NCBI GenBank assembly: GCA_036556085.1
Contig: DATBKE010000208.1
Location: 1-17,069, forward strand
Direction: 5' to 3'
Length of the DNA stretch: 17,069 nucleotides
Origin: JACCTH01 sp036556085
GTDB taxonomy: Bacteria > Actinomycetota > Acidimicrobiia > Spongiisociales > ZC4RG35
Positions 14,620 to 17,069 of the stretch are shown in pieces. The notes beneath the pieces are model-generated. The model was not told where the DNA came from, did not search any database, and saw only the letters and a list, made by a program, of their open reading frames with translations. Made by a program: the position numbers and the translations under genes. Positions within the stretch are counted from its first letter, which is position 1; every line of letters starts with the position of its first letter.

Positions 14620-15950
14620 GCGGCAGCCTCTTGGCGGGCGGCCTCGAGTTTGACGGTGCTGAGGCGGCCCAGTGCATAAATCGAAATGCCGGCTTGGATC
14701 ACTCCGGCGACGATGAAAGGCGCCCGCAACCCGGTGGGGCGATCGGTAAGGGTTGTCACCGATTCGGCCAGGAGACCTCCGAGGAATGCCCCAATCGGCA
14801 TCATGCCCCAGCCGAAGAAGCGATAGACGCTATTAACCCGGCCCAGGAGGCGGTCGGGGATGATGGTTTGCCGAAGCGAGACGGTTACCACGTTCCACAT
14901 CACAGCTCCCAACGAGGTGACGGCGAACATGATCCAGACCAGGACCGCGGAGGAGGTAAGGCCGATTCCGATCGAGGTGAGAGCACCGGTTATCAGGGTG
15001 AACTGAAGAGTCGCCCCCGAACCCAGGCGTTCGGAGAAGCGGGACGCCACCAAGCTCCCGATCACGCCGCCGGCGGCGCCCGCGGTCAGTAACAAGCCGA
15101 ACTCGGAGGCTCCTAGCTCGAGAATTTCCTGTCCGAATAGAACGAACACGGCCAGGGTCCCGCTGCCCAGGGCATTGAGGAGCCCGAGAATCACCGCCAA
15201 CCGCCGCAGCAAGGGATGTCTCCAAAGCCAGAGGAATCCCTCTTTGAGGTCGGCCCCAAAGCTGGGACGAGCGGCGGCCACGTCCGTAGTTGCCGCCCGA
15301 AAGCTTCCGGTGAGGAGAGCGAGAATCACGGCGGACATGGCGAAGGTGGTGGCGTCGACGAAGAACGGGAGCGAAAAGGCAATGGCGAGGAGAACACCTG
15401 CAAGCGGTGGTCCGACGAACGAGTTCATCACCATCTCCGCTCCCCAGAGCCGACCGTTGGCCTTTTCGAGCTGGCTCTTATCGACTACCGATGGCATCAA
15501 GGTCTGGCCGGCGTTGTCTCGCAACACCTCCGCCATCCCCAACAGCAAGGCCGAGACGTAGATGGTGGCGAGGAGGAGGACGGGATTGGCGATAGTGGGG
15601 AGAACTCCGCCTTCGAGCTCTCCGGGGCTGGGAAGAACGTCCTGACTGGCGAGCACAATCGCCGCCACCGCAAAGGTTACGAGCGCACGCATTGCATCCA
15701 TGGAGACAACGAGCTTCTTCCGATCGACGCGATCGGTGATGACGCCAGCCGGAAGAGTGAAAACGAGCCAGGGAATCCTCGTCGCCACGCCGACCAGGGC
15801 AATGTGGATCGGGTTGCGGGTGACCGCGGAGGCCAACCATGGATAGGCGACCAGAGCGACTCCATCCCCAAAGTTGGAGATGACGCTGGCGGTCCACAGC
15901 TTCCAGTAGTTGACGCCTAGGGAGGCGCGCACGGTCGGCGTAGAAGTCAC
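14616..15950 (-). CDS. MFS transporter (EntS/macrolide-efflux-like exporter)
   Basis: 444 residues from the GTG at 15950. The frame could begin at an ATG at 16049, but that would overlap the divergent acetyltransferase gene and add 33 residues with no transporter character, whereas the GTG leads into NYWKLWTASVISNFGDGVAL, the typical first helix of the MFS_3 type. About 12 membrane helices are visible. The loop between helices 2 and 3 has GVITDRVDRKKL, the MFS motif A (GxxxDRxxRKxx). RLWGAEMVMNSFVGPPLAGVL and VNSVYRFFGWGMMPIGAFLGG are characteristic of this exporter group. It is an inner-membrane proton-driven exporter; the substrate (siderophore, macrolide or other) cannot be told. It is divergent from the GNAT gene over 20 bases. 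Confidence 0.9.
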   Translation of the reverse strand: MTSTPTVRASLGVNYWKLWTASVISNFGDGVALVAYPWLASAVTRNPIHIALVGVATRIPWLVFTLPAGVITDRVDRKKLVVSMDAMRALVTFAVAAIVLASQDVLPSPGELEGGVLPTIANPVLLLATIYVSALLLGMAEVLRDNAGQTLMPSVVDKSQLEKANGRLWGAEMVMNSFVGPPLAGVLLAIAFSLPFFVDATTFAMSAVILALLTGSFRAATTDVAAARPSFGADLKEGFLWLWRHPLLRRLAVILGLLNALGSGTLAVFVLFGQEILELGASEFGLLLTAGAAGGVIGSLVASRFSERLGSGATLQFTLITGALTSIGIGLTSSAVLVWIMFAVTSLGAVMWNVVTVSLRQTIIPDRLLGRVNSVYRFFGWGMMPIGAFLGGLLAESVTTLTDRPTGLRAPFIVAGVIQAGISIYALGRLSTVKLEAARQEAAA

Positions 15951-15959
15951 GGCGTTGGC

Positions 15960-15965
15960 AATAAT
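15960..15965 (+). promoter_or_regulatory. Candidate -10 box in the MFS/GNAT divergent gap
   Basis: AATAAT (five of six matches to TATAAT) lies five bases before the ATG at 15971, within the small inverted repeat GGCA-ATAA-TGCC (15957-15968). The same AT-rich core offers only a poorer -10 to the minus-strand MFS gene. Confidence 0.3.
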
Positions 15966-15970
15966 GCCAG

Positions 15971-16471
15971 ATGGCAACGGTCCGAAACGCGGCTCTGGCC
16001 GACGCAGAAAGGATCGGTGAGATTCATATCCGTTCCTGGCAAAAGGCATACCAGGGAATCCTCCCCGACGCTTTTCTGGCGTCGCTTTCGGTCGAGGCCC
16101 GGGTCGAATTTTGGCGAAACGACTTGGCGGTGATGAGCGAAGGAGACCTTGCTCTGGTCGTCGAGAACGGATCGTCGGTCAATGGCTTTGCGCGCTTGGC
16201 ACCGAGCGCCGACCGCAACAACGGTGAGGTGCAGGCGATCTATCTCGATCCCGATCACTGGCGAAAGGGCTGGGGTCGAGAGTTAATGAGGGCCGCCGAA
16301 GATTCGCTAGCGGGGCTTGGCTGGAGGGAGGCGATCCTCTGGGTGCTGGAAAAGAACTTGGCGGCTCGTCGCTTCTACGAGGCACTGGGCTGGCGGCCCG
16401 AGCCGCGCCGCGCCTTGCTGACCATTGGCGGTGCCGACGTGCAAGAGATTCGCTATCGCAAGGGCCTTTGA
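15971..16471 (+). CDS. GNAT-family N-acetyltransferase
   Basis: 166 residues, the usual GNAT size. The N-terminal strand/helix VRNAALADAERIGEIHIRSW is typical. The acetyl-CoA binding motif A is in VQAIYLDPDHWRKGWGRELM (R-K-G-W-G-R fits Q/RxxGxG/A), and motif B is AILWVLEKNLAARRFYEALGW. It transfers an acetyl group from acetyl-CoA to an amine on an unknown substrate in the cytoplasm; members close to this pattern are often annotated as RimI-like or toxin/antibiotic-resistance-like, but nothing here decides. Its TGA overlaps the ATG of the next gene (TGATG), so the two are coupled. It is divergent from the exporter, which might hint at a shared substrate, though this is weak. Confidence 0.92.
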   Translation: MATVRNAALADAERIGEIHIRSWQKAYQGILPDAFLASLSVEARVEFWRNDLAVMSEGDLALVVENGSSVNGFARLAPSADRNNGEVQAIYLDPDHWRKGWGRELMRAAEDSLAGLGWREAILWVLEKNLAARRFYEALGWRPEPRRALLTIGGADVQEIRYRKGL

Positions 16472-16848
16472 TGCAGAAAGTCAGAGTGTGGGAACCATCG
16501 GAGCCAGTGCTGCCGGACGAATGGCAACGGCGCCTGGTTGGCTCGGATGCCGAGATCGTTGCGGTCCTCGAACCCGATCAGGACGAGGTGCTTCCGGCGC
16601 TCGTCCTCCAACTCGGCGATGCCGGTTTGATCTCAGCCTGCTCGCCGATAACCGACGCCCTCAAGGTGGTGGTCGACGGGTTAGTGGTCGACTCCATCGA
16701 CCGCGAGGACGTTGTCGAACTTCGCCCGCCATTTGCGTTCAGAGTCAAGTCAGCAATGCCGGTCATCGAAGCACTCGACCCTGGCCGCCGTATCGATCTC
16801 CTCGAAGCACTGGCGGCCTCGATCGAACCGGTGGTCTTTCGGCCCTAG
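16471..16848 (+). CDS. Small protein of unknown function coupled to the GNAT gene
   Basis: 125 residues from the ATG at 16471 (one-base overlap with the GNAT stop); a TTG at 16468 would add one residue. I do not recognise a family. It is acidic and soluble, with no signal peptide or membrane helix. Alternating hydrophobic segments (AEIVAVLEP, VLPALVLQLGDAGLI, LKVVVDGLVV) followed by RIDLLEALAASIEPVVF suggest a compact alpha/beta domain. Translational coupling suggests a role linked to the acetyltransferase, such as a partner or regulator, but that is inference. Its TAG stop shares a CTAG with the convergent phosphatase gene. Codon use matches its neighbours, supporting a real gene. Confidence 0.75.
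   Translation: MQKVRVWEPSEPVLPDEWQRRLVGSDAEIVAVLEPDQDEVLPALVLQLGDAGLISACSPITDALKVVVDGLVVDSIDREDVVELRPPFAFRVKSAMPVIEALDPGRRIDLLEALAASIEPVVFRP
16845..16848. other. CTAG shared as both stop codons of the small unknown gene and the HAD-IB gene
   Basis: TAG at 16846-16848 ends the plus-strand gene and the reverse complement of CTA at 16845-16847 ends the minus-strand gene, the same arrangement as at 14616-14619. Confidence 0.88.
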
Positions 16849-17069
16849 CGGTCGGTGCGGCGACGATGCTTGATCGCCCAAACGGCAGCCACGGTGGCGG
16901 CTCCGGCGGCGACCGCGGCGCCCGAGACAACCGGGCTCGGCCGGGGAATTCTCAGAGCCACCGGCTTTTCGAATTCGAGGATCTCCCACTCGCGTTCGTG
17001 CGCTACTGCTCGCAACTCCTTGTCGGGGTTGACCGCGACGGGGTGACCTACCGCCTCCAGCATGGGGAG
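16845..17069 (-). CDS. HAD-IB (SerB-like) phosphatase, C-terminal part, with membrane tail (5' partial)
   Basis: 75 codons are visible and the frame runs out through the right edge, so the N-terminus and catalytic DxD motif lie outside. The first residues, LPMLEAVGHPVAVNPDKELR, match the conserved C-terminal motif of HAD-superfamily IB hydrolases (the D-x-P-M-LE..G-P-AVNPD region that follows motif IV). After EREWEILEF the protein continues with a Pro-containing linker and a single membrane helix (VSGAAVAAGAATVAAVWAI) ending in basic KHRRR, implying membrane anchoring with the tail inside. The ATG at 17063 is internal, not the start. Substrates of such enzymes include phosphoserine and lysophospholipids; which one applies here is not decidable. 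Confidence 0.85.
   Translation of the reverse strand, partial: LPMLEAVGHPVAVNPDKELRAVAHEREWEILEFEKPVALRIPRPSPVVSGAAVAAGAATVAAVWAIKHRRRTDR

Noticed and set aside
15951..16049. 33-residue N-terminal extension of the MFS protein from an ATG at 16049
   Set aside because: It would overlap the GNAT gene in antisense and is Arg/Pro-rich, not membrane-like.

Overview
The window reads as chromosomal DNA from a high-GC actinobacterium, most likely an uncultured member of the Acidimicrobiia or a nearby lineage. This rests on an actinobacterial-type valyl-tRNA synthetase, a complete 'conservon' (CvnA-D) signalling operon, secreted proteins with Thr-rich (TTT) stalks, frequent GTG starts and several leaderless-looking promoters. 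The taxonomy is an inference. There is no rRNA, tRNA, CRISPR array, insertion sequence or phage gene. Genes are very tightly packed: the longest gene-free stretch is 173 bases (6829-7001), so no gap exceeds 300 bases.

Layout. (1) 2-1368: two coupled genes for exported proteins of unknown function; the second appears to use a rare ATA start codon. (2) 1445-2440 (-): an extended-SDR reductase/epimerase, sharing a 24-bp divergent promoter region with (3) 2465-4433 (+): a three-gene redox operon encoding a blue-copper lipoprotein, a polytopic membrane protein with heme-copper-oxidase-like histidine motifs and a cytochrome c lipoprotein. (4) 4395-6828 (-): an EVE-domain protein followed by a MASE1-PAS hybrid-less histidine kinase whose 3' end overlaps the cytochrome gene. 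(5) 7002-11367 (+): the conservon, made of CvnA sensor kinase-like protein, CvnB roadblock protein, CvnC DUF742 protein and CvnD Ras-like GTPase, extended by a fifth coupled gene for a long coiled-coil protein and closed by a strong hairpin terminator. (6) 11430-11939 (-): a secreted protein with two copies of a Cys-containing module joined by a Thr-rich stalk. (7) 12064-14619 (+): valS. (8) 14616-15950 (-): an MFS exporter. (9) 15971-16848 (+): a GNAT acetyltransferase coupled to a small unknown protein. (10) 16845-17069 (-): the C-terminal end of a HAD-IB phosphatase with a membrane tail.

Most noteworthy are the five-gene conservon ending in a coiled-coil protein, which suggests a GTPase switch acting on a scaffold or polar structure; the cupredoxin / membrane protein / cytochrome c cassette, which looks like a small electron-transfer module; the ATA start; the overlapping divergent -10 boxes at 2447-2456; and two convergent gene pairs that share one CTAG as both stop codons. 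All family calls are from motif reading by eye; no database search was possible.
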